Shown here one piece after another: positions 10,066-19,116 of a stretch of DNA of 64,000 nucleotides. Location of the stretch: assembly GCA_027061805.1 (NCBI GenBank), contig JAMOWA010000007.1, positions 1-64,000 on the forward strand, read 5' to 3'. The stretch's first letter is position 1; each line of letters starts with the position of its first letter. A model generated the notes under the pieces. It searched no databases. It was not told the origin of the DNA and saw only the letters and a program-made list of their open reading frames with translations. Source of the stretch: Thermoanaerobaculia bacterium. GTDB lineage: Bacteria; Acidobacteriota; Thermoanaerobaculia; Thermoanaerobaculales; Sulfomarinibacteraceae. The position numbers and the translations under genes were made by a program.

Positions 10066-12510
10066 GTGGCGGCTTCGACGCGGAATCTCGTCACGCCCCG
10101 GCCGGGGAGCCCCGGCGCCGCGGCCCTTGGCGCCGCGCTGGTTCTCGCCCTCACCGCAGGGATCACGGCTCTCCAGTTCGCGTATCCCTGGCACGGAACA
10201 CGGAACGAGCTTCTCATCCTCGACGGGGCGGCGGCCCTTCTCACGGTCCTGTCCACCGCATTCTTCCGCCTCAGGAGCCGGTACGTGGAGAGAGAGTCAG
10301 ATATCTGGATCGGGCTGATCTTCTTCCTGATGGCGGTCCACTTCTCACTCCAGCTGGCCATGGGGCTCGCCGGGGTGGACCCCGCCACGGGCCAGGCCAT
10401 CTCGCTGGTCTCCTGGTTCGCGACGCAGACCGCCTCGGCGCTCGTCCTCCTGATCTTCATGTCCCGCCAGCTGGGCGGCCAGCCGGGCACCATCGGGATC
10501 CTGGCGGGTGGGGGAATCGCGGGCAGTGCCGGGATCTACTTCCTGGTCAGGATCCTGCAGGGACGGGGCTGGACGGGCGTGCCCGATCCTCTCGGTGCGG
10601 CACTGGCGACGCTCTTTCTCCTGGCCACCGTCCTCACGCTGGTCAACGCCCTGGCCGAGCGCCGCCAGAGGGACATCTGGCTCGCCTCCGCCTTCCTGAT
10701 CATCACGGCCGCCCACATGGACATCGCGTGGACTCACGCGAACCTGGACCCGCCCTTCATGTGGGGCCACGTGCTCCTGATCCTGGGTCTGGCGGTCCCG
10801 CTGGCCGCGGCGGTGGTGGAGAACGTCCAGCTCGTGGCCTCCCACGCGGGGCTCGTCGCCCGCCTCCAGCAGCTGGGCCAGCGGGTCGAGGCGCTCCTGG
10901 ACAGCCTTCCCGTGGTGGTGCTCACCGTGAACCCCAGGGGCGCCCTGACCTACGCCAACCGGCGGGCCCACGAGATGCTGGGGGTCCCGGCGGGACGGAG
11001 CCTGAACCTGGCAGGCCCCACATGGCTGGAGAACGTCCATCCCGATGATGCAGACCGGCTCCGGCGCGTGGTCTCCGACGTGGCCCACGGCAAGCTCCAG
11101 CGGTCCAGCGATGAGATCCGCGTGGAACGGCCCGGCGGAACGACACACTGGCTGACCATCGAGGCCGAGGCCATCCACGATCCCGTGGCGGGGGAGGAGC
11201 GCGTCCTCGTGGCGGGCGCCGACATCACGGACCTGCTGGCGGCCCGGCGGACGGCGGAGGAGCGGCAGAGCCGGCTGGCCCTGCTGACCAACCTCGCCCA
11301 GACCGTGGGGGGGGAGACCGTGGAGGAGCGGATCCTGGAACGGCTCCTGGAGCTGGCCGGGCCCATGCTCTCCATCGACGCGGCGGTGCTGCTCCGCCCC
11401 TCCCCCGATGGGTCCTTCCTGGTCCCGGAGGTGTGGACCGGGGAGGCCACGAGCATCGCGATGGTGGGCCGGGTGGCCGCCGGGGACCACCCCGCCTGGT
11501 CGGCCTTCGAGGACGGCTTCCCGCGCTTCAGCCCGCCGGACGTCTTCGGAAGGCCCGCCGATGGGGCCCCCGCAGTCCACGAGCTGGTCCACCTGCCGCT
11601 CCTGGCGGCGGGCCACGTGGTGGGAGTCGTGGTGGCGTCCCGCACCCGGGACTCCAGGCTCTCCACGGAGGACCTGGACATCCTCATCCAGCTGAGCACC
11701 CTCCTGGGAAGCGCCGTCCACCTGGCCAAGCTGGTGCGGGAGCTGGACGAGCAGCGGGACCTGGCGCTGGAGGCCTCCCGGCTCAAGTCCGAGTTCCTCG
11801 CCAACACCTCCCACGAGCTCAGGACCCCGCTCACCTCGATCCTGGGGTTCCTCAAGCTCATCATCGGAGGGAACGTCCCGGACCCCGACAGGCAGCTCCA
11901 GTTCCTCAGGATCGCCCACGACTCGGGGGTCCGGCTCCTGCACATCATCAACGACGTGCTCGACCTGGCCAAGATCGAGGCCGGGCGCCTGGAGGTCCAC
12001 CCCCGGCCCTTCACGGTGGCACCGCTCCTGGGGGAGCTGGAGTCCGTCTTCCGCCACCAGATGGAGGGGGCGGGGCTCGAGTTCACCGTGGTCCACCCGC
12101 CGGCCCCCCTCGAGGTGCTGGCGGACCCGGACCGCACCCGGCAGATCCTCACCAACCTGCTCTCCAACTCCCTCAAGTTCACCCCGGCGCCGGGCGCCGT
12201 CCGGCTGACGGTGTCCGGGGATGGGGCGGAGGTCCGTTTCACCGTGGAGGACACGGGTATCGGCATCGCCCCCGCCGAGGTGGAGAAGGTGTTCCTGTCC
12301 TTCTACGAGGTGGACGGCTCCACCACGCGCGGCCAGGGGGGCACCGGCCTGGGGCTCACCATCTCCCGCCGGCTGGCCGAGATGATGGGCGGGTCGCTCG
12401 GCCTGGAGAGCGAGGGGCTCGGCAGGGGCACCACCGCCCACCTCGTCCTGCCCGTACCATCCGGGGAAGGGACGGCAGAAAACAGAGCGACCGGAACGGA
12501 TCCGTCGTGA
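10066..12510 (+). CDS. Membrane-bound sensor histidine kinase with PAS and GAF domains
   Basis: 814 aa from GTG 10066. The first 265 residues contain about seven to eight hydrophobic helices, forming a membrane sensor module. PAS follows (about 280-395, VVVLTVNPRGALTYANRRA), then GAF (about 405-560). HisKA has His583 in NTSHELRTPLTSILGF. The HATPase domain shows NLLSNSLKFTP, DTGIGIAP and GGTGLGLTISRRLAEMMGG. There is no receiver or HPt domain, so its partner regulator is elsewhere. An ATG at 10055 is out of frame, leaving GTG as the best start. It is divergent from the hybrid kinase with 105 bp between starts. The following RND operon has its own promoter, so a functional link is possible but not shown. 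Confidence 0.9.
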   Translation: MAASTRNLVTPRPGSPGAAALGAALVLALTAGITALQFAYPWHGTRNELLILDGAAALLTVLSTAFFRLRSRYVERESDIWIGLIFFLMAVHFSLQLAMGLAGVDPATGQAISLVSWFATQTASALVLLIFMSRQLGGQPGTIGILAGGGIAGSAGIYFLVRILQGRGWTGVPDPLGAALATLFLLATVLTLVNALAERRQRDIWLASAFLIITAAHMDIAWTHANLDPPFMWGHVLLILGLAVPLAAAVVENVQLVASHAGLVARLQQLGQRVEALLDSLPVVVLTVNPRGALTYANRRAHEMLGVPAGRSLNLAGPTWLENVHPDDADRLRRVVSDVAHGKLQRSSDEIRVERPGGTTHWLTIEAEAIHDPVAGEERVLVAGADITDLLAARRTAEERQSRLALLTNLAQTVGGETVEERILERLLELAGPMLSIDAAVLLRPSPDGSFLVPEVWTGEATSIAMVGRVAAGDHPAWSAFEDGFPRFSPPDVFGRPADGAPAVHELVHLPLLAAGHVVGVVVASRTRDSRLSTEDLDILIQLSTLLGSAVHLAKLVRELDEQRDLALEASRLKSEFLANTSHELRTPLTSILGFLKLIIGGNVPDPDRQLQFLRIAHDSGVRLLHIINDVLDLAKIEAGRLEVHPRPFTVAPLLGELESVFRHQMEGAGLEFTVVHPPAPLEVLADPDRTRQILTNLLSNSLKFTPAPGAVRLTVSGDGAEVRFTVEDTGIGIAPAEVEKVFLSFYEVDGSTTRGQGGTGLGLTISRRLAEMMGGSLGLESEGLGRGTTAHLVLPVPSGEGTAENRATGTDPS

Positions 12511-12547
12511 ACGGGGCCGGCCGGGGAACCGGCCCGACCCGCGGGGC

Positions 12548-12590
12548 TTGACAAGAACAAGAATTTTTGTATATTCCTAATTGGTTATAT
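12548..12590 (+). promoter_or_regulatory. Promoter with two overlapping palindromes upstream of the RND operon
   Basis: TTGACA at 12548-12553 and TATATT at 12570-12575 are separated by 16 bp. The spacer holds ACAAGAATTTTTGT (12557-12570), palindromic at 12 of 14 positions. A second AT-rich dyad fills 12571-12590 (ATAT and AATT cores mirrored). The patch is markedly AT-rich against its surroundings. Operator function is inferred. Confidence 0.6.
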
Positions 12591-12611
12591 TGAGTGCGAC
12601 GGGAGGCAGGA

Positions 12612-13976
12612 ATGCGAGCACTACGACATACCGTTCTGGTCCTCATGCTGGGAGGCCTCTCCACGGCGGCCGGTGCCGCCGACCTCCCGCTGGGCCTCGA
12701 GGACGCCGTTCGCCAGGCGCTCGAGAACAACCCGGCCGTCCACGCCGCCACGGCGCGGGCCCAGGCCGCCGGGGAGAGGACGAGGCAGGCCGGGGGGTTC
12801 CGGTTCCCGAAGATCGACCTCATGGAGGTCTACAACTACACCAACAACCCCGCGGAGACCTTCGCCCTCAAGCTCAACCAGGGCCGGTTCGACTTCGGGG
12901 AGTTCGTCTCGACCGACCCCAACAGGCCCGACCCCCTCACCACCTGGATCACCCGGATCGAGCTCCTGCAGCCCATCTACACGGGCGGCAAGCTCTCCGC
13001 CCGGATCGGCCAGTCGAAGGCCATGCTCGGCGCCGAGGAGCTCTCCGCCGCCCACGTGCGCGAGCAGGTGACCTTCGACACCGTCACCGCCTACACCAAC
13101 CTGGCCAAGGCCCGCGAGTACCTGGACCTGCTCCGGAAGGCCCGGGAGACCACGGCCCGGCACGTGGAGCTCGCCGAGAAGTACGCCGCCGAGGGCTTCA
13201 TCGTGGACGCCGAGGTCCTCAAGGCGAAGGTGTACCTGGCCCACATGGACGAGCTGGTGGAGCAGGCCGAGAACGGCGCCAGGCTCGCCGAGGCCGCCCT
13301 GAACTTCCAGATGGGCGCCGACCAGACCACCCACCGCGAGCTGGAGCGGATCCCGCCCCCGCCCGCGGTGAACGGTGACCTGGACCTGTGGATCGCCGAC
13401 GCGCTGGTCCGGCGGCGGGACCTGGAGTCCGCCCGGCGGCAGCTCGAGGCGGGGCGCCTGGAGGAGAAGGTGGCCACCTCGGGCTACCTCCCCGAGGTGG
13501 GCGTCATGGCCCGCTACGAGTGGTACGACAGGGTCGCCTTCGGCAACAACAACCGTTCCGGAAGCGTCATGGCCGTTGCGAAGATCAACCTGCTCCGCGG
13601 CGGCTCCGACAAGGCGGCCCGGGCCGCCGCCCGGTACCAGACGGCCTCCTTCGAGTCCGACATCCACCGCTTCGAGGAGGGCGTCCGCCTCCAGGTCCAG
13701 CAGGCCTGGCAGGACCTGATGACCTCTCGCGCCCGCCACACCACGGCCACGGCCGCCCTGGAGTCCGCCCGGGAGTCCCTCCGGGTGCGTGAGGAGCGCT
13801 TCAAGCAGGGCCTGGACAAGATGATCGACCTGCTGGACGCCGAGACCCAGCTCCGGGAGGCGCAGGTCCGCGAGCTGGTGGCCCGCCACGACATCGCCCT
13901 GGCCACCTACCGCCTCTACTTCAGCTCCGGCACATCGCTGATCGACACCATCCTGCCTTCGGAGGAGATCCAATGA
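12612..13976 (+). CDS. TolC-family outer membrane efflux protein
   Basis: 454 aa with a signal peptide (MRALRHTVLVLMLGGLSTAAGAA). Two repeated outer-membrane-factor halves follow, with Ala/Leu/Arg-rich coiled helices (LPLGLEDAVRQALENNPAVHAA; LESARESLRVREERFKQG). It forms the outer membrane channel of the tripartite pump encoded with the next two genes. The ATG at 12612 follows GGGAGG with six-base spacing; an in-frame GTG at 12594 is less likely because it lacks a ribosome site and would spoil the signal peptide. Its stop overlaps the adaptor start as ATGA. Confidence 0.92.
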   Translation: MRALRHTVLVLMLGGLSTAAGAADLPLGLEDAVRQALENNPAVHAATARAQAAGERTRQAGGFRFPKIDLMEVYNYTNNPAETFALKLNQGRFDFGEFVSTDPNRPDPLTTWITRIELLQPIYTGGKLSARIGQSKAMLGAEELSAAHVREQVTFDTVTAYTNLAKAREYLDLLRKARETTARHVELAEKYAAEGFIVDAEVLKAKVYLAHMDELVEQAENGARLAEAALNFQMGADQTTHRELERIPPPPAVNGDLDLWIADALVRRRDLESARRQLEAGRLEEKVATSGYLPEVGVMARYEWYDRVAFGNNNRSGSVMAVAKINLLRGGSDKAARAAARYQTASFESDIHRFEEGVRLQVQQAWQDLMTSRARHTTATAALESARESLRVREERFKQGLDKMIDLLDAETQLREAQVRELVARHDIALATYRLYFSSGTSLIDTILPSEEIQ

Positions 13977-15055
13977 GCCCGTCCAAGATTCTGACCGTCG
14001 CAACCCTCTCGTCCATCCTCCTGCTCTCCGCCGCCTGCGGCTCGAAGGAGGGCGAACGCGCCGAGGCCAGGCTCGAGCCGGTCCAGGGGCGCGTGACGGC
14101 CGTGGACCGCGTCCGCGAGGGCAAGCCCATCGAGGTGTACGGGATCGTCCAGCCCTCGCGGCAGTCCTTCGTCTCCACGCGGGTCGTGGGCCCCGTGGTG
14201 GCCGTGAAGGTGGTGGCGGGGGACGTGGTACGCAAGGGCCAGCCCCTGGTGATCATCCAGCCCCAGATGATGGAGGGCCAGGTCTCCCAGGCGAAGGGCG
14301 CCCTGGCCCAGGCCGAGGCCGCCCTGGCCCTGGCCGAGAAGAACTTCCAGCGCTTCAAGAACCTTCACGAGCAGAACGCGGCCTCGGACCTCGAGCTGGA
14401 CATGGCCCGCATGCAGTACGAGCGGGCCAGGGGCGCCGTGCAGCAGGCGAAGGGCGCCGTCAAGACCGCCAGCACCGTGGCCGACGACGCCATCGTGCGG
14501 GCGCCCTTCGCGGCCCGCGTGGTGGAGAAGCTGGTGGAGGTGGGTGACCTGGCCGCCCCGGGGCGCCCCCTGGTCCGGCTGGAGTCGCTCTCCGGGCGCA
14601 AGATCTGGCTCACCGTCCGTGAGGCGGACATCTCCCGCCTCTCCGAGGGGCAGTCGCTGAAGGTGCGCTTCGACACCCGGGCCGACCTGGGCTGGGTGGA
14701 GGGCATCGTGGACGAGATCGTCCCGGCTGCCGACCCCGCCACCCACACCTTCACGGTGAAGGTGTCCCTGGCGGGCATCGACGTGCCCTCCGGGATCTCC
14801 GGTCGCGCCGCCCTGCCCGGCGACGTGATCGAGCGTCTCGTGGTGCCCGCCTCCGCGGTCCACCACCGCGGCGGGCTGGAGCTCGTGGTGGTGCGCGCCG
14901 GGGACGGGACCGCAAGGACCCGCGCCGTGACCACCGGCGCCACCCTGCCCGACGGCCGCGTGGAGATCCTCTCCGGCCTCGCCGGTGACGAGCAGGTGGT
15001 CGTCGACCTTCCCGGCCCCGTGGCCGACGGCACGCCCGTGGAGGTGGTGTCATGA
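13973..15055 (+). CDS. RND efflux periplasmic adaptor lipoprotein
   Basis: 360 aa. The signal peptide ends in a lipobox (LLSAACGS), so the protein is probably lipid-anchored in the inner membrane facing the periplasm. It has a split barrel-sandwich hybrid/lipoyl fold (VVGPVVAVKVVAGDVVRKGQPLVII, then VRAPFAARVVEKLVEVGDLAAPGRPL) around an alpha-helical hairpin rich in Ala/Gln/Glu (about 95-165). A beta-barrel and membrane-proximal domain follow. It bridges the pump and the TolC-like channel. Start and stop both overlap neighbours by ATGA, as expected for a translationally coupled operon. Confidence 0.92.
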   Translation: MSPSKILTVATLSSILLLSAACGSKEGERAEARLEPVQGRVTAVDRVREGKPIEVYGIVQPSRQSFVSTRVVGPVVAVKVVAGDVVRKGQPLVIIQPQMMEGQVSQAKGALAQAEAALALAEKNFQRFKNLHEQNAASDLELDMARMQYERARGAVQQAKGAVKTASTVADDAIVRAPFAARVVEKLVEVGDLAAPGRPLVRLESLSGRKIWLTVREADISRLSEGQSLKVRFDTRADLGWVEGIVDEIVPAADPATHTFTVKVSLAGIDVPSGISGRAALPGDVIERLVVPASAVHHRGGLELVVVRAGDGTARTRAVTTGATLPDGRVEILSGLAGDEQVVVDLPGPVADGTPVEVVS

Positions 15056-18000
15056 GCGACCGCGACGACCTCAGTCCGGACACCAGCCCGGCCTGCGAGG
15101 TGCCGCCGGGGGAGGACCGCCGCGAGGAGATGGAGCGCGCCCGCAGGGAGGCCCTCCGGCTGAAGATGACCCGCCGTCCCCTGGGGATGTCGGGCCAGAT
15201 CGCCAAGGCCTTCCTGGAGTCCAAGCTCACGCCCCTCATCGTGGTCTTCTCCCTGCTGCTCGGCGCCTTCGCGGTGCTGATCACGCCCCGCGAGGAGGAG
15301 CCCCAGATCAAGGTGCCCATGATCGACGTGATGGTGGGCTACCCCGGCGCCACCGCCGAGGAGGTGGAGAACCGCGTCATCACGCCGCTGGAGAAGCTCC
15401 TCTACGAGATCGACAACGTGGACTACATCTACTCCACGTCCCAGCCCTCCGGCGGCATGATCATCGTGCAGTTCCTGGTGGGCACCGACCCCGACCAGGC
15501 CGCCGTCAGGGTGCACACCAAGATCCAGTCGGCCCTGGACGAGATGCCCGACGGGATGATGCCCCCCGTGGTGAAGCCCAGGACCATCGACGACGTCCCG
15601 GCCGCGGCCTACACCCTGTGGAGCGAGACCGCCTCGCCCATGGAGATCCGGAAGGTCGCCGACGAGCTCAAGGTGGAGCTCACCCGGCACCCGCGGGTGG
15701 CCCAGGTCTGGGTCCTGGGTGGCCAGCGGCGCGTGGTCCGCGTGGACTTCGACCGTGACCGCCTGGGGACCTTCAACGTCTCCATCCTCCAGGCCTACCA
15801 GGCGCTCCGGGGCTTCAACTGGCGGCTGCCCGCCGGCAACGCCGTGACCCTGGACACCGAGTACCAGGTGGACGTGGGCACCTTCCTCGAGGACGCCCGG
15901 GACATCGCCGACGTGGTGGTGGGGGTCTACAACGGCCGGCCCGTCTACCTGAAGGACGTGGCCACCATCACCGACGGACCCGAGGAGCCCGGCACCTATG
16001 TCTGGATGGGCTCGGGGCCCGCGGCGCCCGAGAAGGGCCTGGAGCACGCCGGACTCGACGCCCCGGCCGTGACGCTGGCCATCGCCAAGAAGCCGGGCAC
16101 CAACGCCGTGAAGCTCGTCCACGACCTGGACGCGCTCATCGGGAACCTGAAGGGGCGCCTCATCCCCTCGGACATCCACGTCACCAAGACCCGGGACTAC
16201 GGCTTCACGGCCAACGAGAAGTCCACCGAGCTCATCGACCACATGCTCATCGCCACCTTCGCGGTGGTGATCTTCATGGCCCTGGCCCTGGGCCGGCGCG
16301 AGGGCATCGTGGTGGCCGTGGCCGTGCCGGTGACCCTGGCGCTCACGCTGGCGGCCTCCTACTTCTTCGGCTACACCCTCAACCGGGTCACCCTCTTCGC
16401 CCTCATCTTCGCCATCGGCATCCTGGTGGACGACGCCATCGTGGTGGTGGAGAACATCCACCGCCACTACGAGCTCAAGTGGGCGCACCCGCGGCTGGCC
16501 ACGGTCTACGCCGTGGACGAGGTGGGCAACCCCACCATCCTGGCCACCTTCACGGTGATCGCGGCCCTCATGCCGCTGGCCTTCGTGTCGGGGCTCATGG
16601 GTCCCTACATGCGGCCCATCCCCATCAACGCCTCGGCGGCCATGCTCTTCTCCCTCTTCGTGGCCTTCGTGATCTCCCCGTGGCTCACCTTCAAGCTCTT
16701 CCACCGGAAGGCCGAGGCGGAGCTCGAGCACGCGGGCGGCTCGCCGGACCAGGAGACCGAGGAGGAGACCCGGCTGCAGCGGATCTACTCCAGGATCATG
16801 ACCCCGCTCATCCGCTCCAGGATGCTGCGGTACCTGTCGCTCCTGGGGGTCGGCGCCCTCCTCCTCCTGTCCATGGCCACCGTGGCCGTCCGCTTCGTGA
16901 TGGTGAAGATGCTGCCCTTCGACAACAAGTCGGAGCTCCAGGTGGTGATCGACGCCCCCGAGGGCTTCAGCCTGGAGGAGACCAACGCCGCCGCCCGCGA
17001 GATCGCCGCGGTGTTCCGGGAGATCCCCGAGGTGACCGACTACCAGGTGTACGTGGGCACCTCGGCGCCCTTCAACTTCAACGGCCTCGTCCGGCACTAC
17101 TTCCTGCGCTCGGGCGCCAACGTGGCCGACATCCAGGTGAACCTGGTGGACAAGCACTCCCGGGACATCAAGTCCCACCAGCTGGCCAAGGACATCCGGA
17201 AGAAGGTGGTCCCCATCGGGAAGCGGCTGGGGGTCAACGTGAAGGTCACCGAGGTCCCGCCCGGCCCGCCCGTGCTCTCCACCCTGGTGGCAGAGGTCTA
17301 CGGCCCCACCCTGGAGGGGCGCCTCCAGGTGGCCGAGCAGGTGAAGGAGATCTTCGAGTCCACCGACGGCGTGGTGGACGTGGACTGGTACGTGGAGAAC
17401 CCCGGCCCCCGCTGGGAGATCCACATCGACCGCGAGAAGGCGATCCGGTCAGGCATCACCCCCGAGCAGATCGTCCGGACCCTCCGGGTGGCCCTGGCCG
17501 GGGCCGACGCGGGCCTGGCCCACGTCCCGAGCTCCCGGGAGCCGGTGCCCATCGTGCTCCGCCTGGACCGCGCGCAGCGCTCCCACGTCCAGGAGCTCCT
17601 CCAGCTCACGGTGCACGCGGCCGACGGCCGCATGGTGCCCCTGGCCGAGCTGGCCACGCTCCACGAGACCACGCGGGAGCGCTTCCGCTACCACAAGAAC
17701 CTCCAGCCCGTGACCTACGTGCTGGGCGAGGTGGGCGGCACCGCCGAGGCCCCCGTCTACGCCATCCTGAACATGGAGGACCGCCTGGCCGAGATCGTGA
17801 CGCCGCTGGGCGAGAAGCTGCCCATCATCTCCACCCACCTGCCCGACGACCGGACCCGCTACATCATGAAGTGGGACGGCGAGTGGCAGATCACCTACGA
17901 GGTGTTCCGGGACATGGGGATCGCCTTCGGCGTGGTGATGGTGTTCATCTACGTGCTGGTGGTGGGCTGGTTCCGCTCCTTCGTCACCCCGCTCATCATC

Positions 18001-18423
18001 ATGGCGCCCATCCCGCTGACGCTCATCGGCATCCTGCCGGCCCACGGCCTGCTCGGCGTGTTCTTCACGGCCACCTCCATGATCGGCTTCATCGCCCTGG
18101 CCGGCATCATCGTCCGGAACTCCATCCTGCTGGTGGACTTCATCAACCTGGAGCTGCAGGCCGGTGAGACCCTGGAGAACGCCGTGCTCAAGGCCGGAGC
18201 CGTCAGGTTCCGCCCCATCGTGCTGACCGCGGCGGCCCTGGTGGTGGGCGGCATGGTGATCTACCTGGACCCCATCTTCCAGGGCCTGGCGGTGGCGCTC
18301 ATCGCCGGGGTGGTGGTCTCCACCATGCTCACGCTGGTGGTGATCCCCCTGCTCTACTACATGTACCTCGCCACCGTGGGACCCGAGAAGGTGGTCTCGC
18401 TGGGAGAGGACGACACCGCATGA
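15052..18423 (+). CDS. RND-family efflux pump, inner-membrane permease
   Basis: 1123 aa, about 70 longer than typical AcrB-like pumps; the extra is mainly a hydrophilic N-terminus of about 45 residues. Twelve hydrophobic helices in the RND arrangement are visible, with two large periplasmic loops. Helix 4 carries the proton-relay pair in IFAIGILVDDAIVVVENIHR. The C-terminal half shows the matching GFIALAGIIVRNSILLVDF repeat. It uses the proton gradient to expel substrates through the adaptor and TolC-like channel. Substrate cannot be read from the sequence; drugs and organic compounds are as likely as metals, since no Cus/Czc-specific methionine or histidine motif stands out. Two small genes downstream (DUF2892 and P-II-like) are known companions of such pumps. 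Confidence 0.93.
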   Translation: MSDRDDLSPDTSPACEVPPGEDRREEMERARREALRLKMTRRPLGMSGQIAKAFLESKLTPLIVVFSLLLGAFAVLITPREEEPQIKVPMIDVMVGYPGATAEEVENRVITPLEKLLYEIDNVDYIYSTSQPSGGMIIVQFLVGTDPDQAAVRVHTKIQSALDEMPDGMMPPVVKPRTIDDVPAAAYTLWSETASPMEIRKVADELKVELTRHPRVAQVWVLGGQRRVVRVDFDRDRLGTFNVSILQAYQALRGFNWRLPAGNAVTLDTEYQVDVGTFLEDARDIADVVVGVYNGRPVYLKDVATITDGPEEPGTYVWMGSGPAAPEKGLEHAGLDAPAVTLAIAKKPGTNAVKLVHDLDALIGNLKGRLIPSDIHVTKTRDYGFTANEKSTELIDHMLIATFAVVIFMALALGRREGIVVAVAVPVTLALTLAASYFFGYTLNRVTLFALIFAIGILVDDAIVVVENIHRHYELKWAHPRLATVYAVDEVGNPTILATFTVIAALMPLAFVSGLMGPYMRPIPINASAAMLFSLFVAFVISPWLTFKLFHRKAEAELEHAGGSPDQETEEETRLQRIYSRIMTPLIRSRMLRYLSLLGVGALLLLSMATVAVRFVMVKMLPFDNKSELQVVIDAPEGFSLEETNAAAREIAAVFREIPEVTDYQVYVGTSAPFNFNGLVRHYFLRSGANVADIQVNLVDKHSRDIKSHQLAKDIRKKVVPIGKRLGVNVKVTEVPPGPPVLSTLVAEVYGPTLEGRLQVAEQVKEIFESTDGVVDVDWYVENPGPRWEIHIDREKAIRSGITPEQIVRTLRVALAGADAGLAHVPSSREPVPIVLRLDRAQRSHVQELLQLTVHAADGRMVPLAELATLHETTRERFRYHKNLQPVTYVLGEVGGTAEAPVYAILNMEDRLAEIVTPLGEKLPIISTHLPDDRTRYIMKWDGEWQITYEVFRDMGIAFGVVMVFIYVLVVGWFRSFVTPLIIMAPIPLTLIGILPAHGLLGVFFTATSMIGFIALAGIIVRNSILLVDFINLELQAGETLENAVLKAGAVRFRPIVLTAAALVVGGMVIYLDPIFQGLAVALIAGVVVSTMLTLVVIPLLYYMYLATVGPEKVVSLGEDDTA

Positions 18424-18454
18424 CAGCCGCGGTCCGGACCACCCCGGCGGCGCA

Positions 18455-18479
18455 CCCCGGCCCGCAGTGCGGGCCGGGG
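18455..18479 (+). terminator. Hairpin between the pump gene and its small companions
   Basis: An 11-bp perfect stem (18455-18465 with 18469-18479) has a 3-base loop, 30 bp after the pump stop codon, and no T-run follows. It may partly terminate the transcript, lowering expression of the two downstream genes, or stabilise the upstream mRNA. Confidence 0.45.
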
Positions 18480-18532
18480 GCCCCGTCCGCCCCGGTGGAC
18501 CGGACCCCGGTGATCCACAAGGAGGTCGAGAC

Positions 18533-18733
18533 ATGACAGTGAACGAGGCACTCCGTGCCATGGCCGGCATCGTCATCCTGATCACCCTGGCCCTGGGCCA
18601 CTGGGTCAACGAGAACTGGTACCTCTTCACGGCCTTCGTGGGGCTCAACCTGCTCCAGTCGGCCTTCACGAAGTGGTGCCCTGCCATGGCCATCTTCCGC
18701 AAGATGGGCCTGAAGGACGCCGACAGGTGCTGA
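18533..18733 (+). CDS. DUF2892 (YgaP-like) small membrane protein
   Basis: 66 aa. Two hydrophobic helices (AMAGIVILITLALGHWV and WYLFTAFVGLNLLQSAF) flank the family signature ending in TKWCPAMAIFRKMGL. An AAGGAGG site precedes the ATG at 18533. DUF2892 proteins often accompany rhodanese or transporter genes; their exact role is not settled. Here it lies between the pump and a P-II-like protein. The conserved Cys of WCP and a C-terminal Cys are visible. Confidence 0.85.
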   Translation: MTVNEALRAMAGIVILITLALGHWVNENWYLFTAFVGLNLLQSAFTKWCPAMAIFRKMGLKDADRC

Positions 18734-18743
18734 GGGAGGTTCC

Positions 18744-19028
18744 ATGAAGCTGCTCATGATCATCGTGGAGAGCTCCTGCAAGGAGGAGCTCGAGGTCCTG
18801 CTCAACAAGAACGACGTGGTGGGCTACACGGAGATCCCCCAGGTCCACGGGGTGGGCGAGACCGGGCCCAGGCTCGGCTCGCGGGCCTTCCCCAAGACCT
18901 CCTCCATCGTCTTCACCGTGGTCCCCAGGGAGAAGGTGGACAGGGTCATCGAGGACATCCGGTGCTACTGCGATCACTGCCTGCGGGACATGAAGATCAT
19001 CGTCTGGAACGTGGAGCAGATCATCTGA
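18744..19028 (+). CDS. P-II-like transporter-associated protein (PG0541 family), Cys-rich
   Basis: 94 aa with the small ferredoxin-like P-II fold pattern (MKLLMIIVESSCKEELEVLL; SSIVFTVVPREKVDRVIEDI). It resembles the PG0541 family, named for its association with transporters. Three cysteines cluster at residues 74, 76 and 79 (CYCDHC), plus Cys12; ordinary GlnB proteins have no such cluster. The T-loop uridylylation Tyr of GlnB is not evident. It probably senses a ligand, possibly a metal, and adjusts the RND pump. The ATG at 18744 follows GGGAGG. It is the last gene of the operon; a strong hairpin follows. Confidence 0.8.
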   Translation: MKLLMIIVESSCKEELEVLLNKNDVVGYTEIPQVHGVGETGPRLGSRAFPKTSSIVFTVVPREKVDRVIEDIRCYCDHCLRDMKIIVWNVEQII

Positions 19029-19051
19029 CCACCCCACCGTCACGGGAGAGC

Positions 19052-19074
19052 GGGCCGCGCCGCTGGCGCGGCCC
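19052..19074 (+). terminator. Terminator of the RND operon
   Basis: A 10-bp perfect stem (19052-19061 with 19065-19074) with a 3-base loop starts 24 bp after the P-II-like gene. A CGGGAG/CTCCCG pair flanks it (about 19042 and 19082). No T-run follows. Confidence 0.6.
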
Positions 19075-19116
19075 CCCCACCTCCCGTATGCCCCCCCGGC
19101 CCCGGAGTGCCCGCCG

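Noticed and set aside
7102-12510. Two-component pair with adjacent response regulator
   Set aside because: Neither kinase is next to a stand-alone regulator; the only receivers are inside the hybrid kinase.
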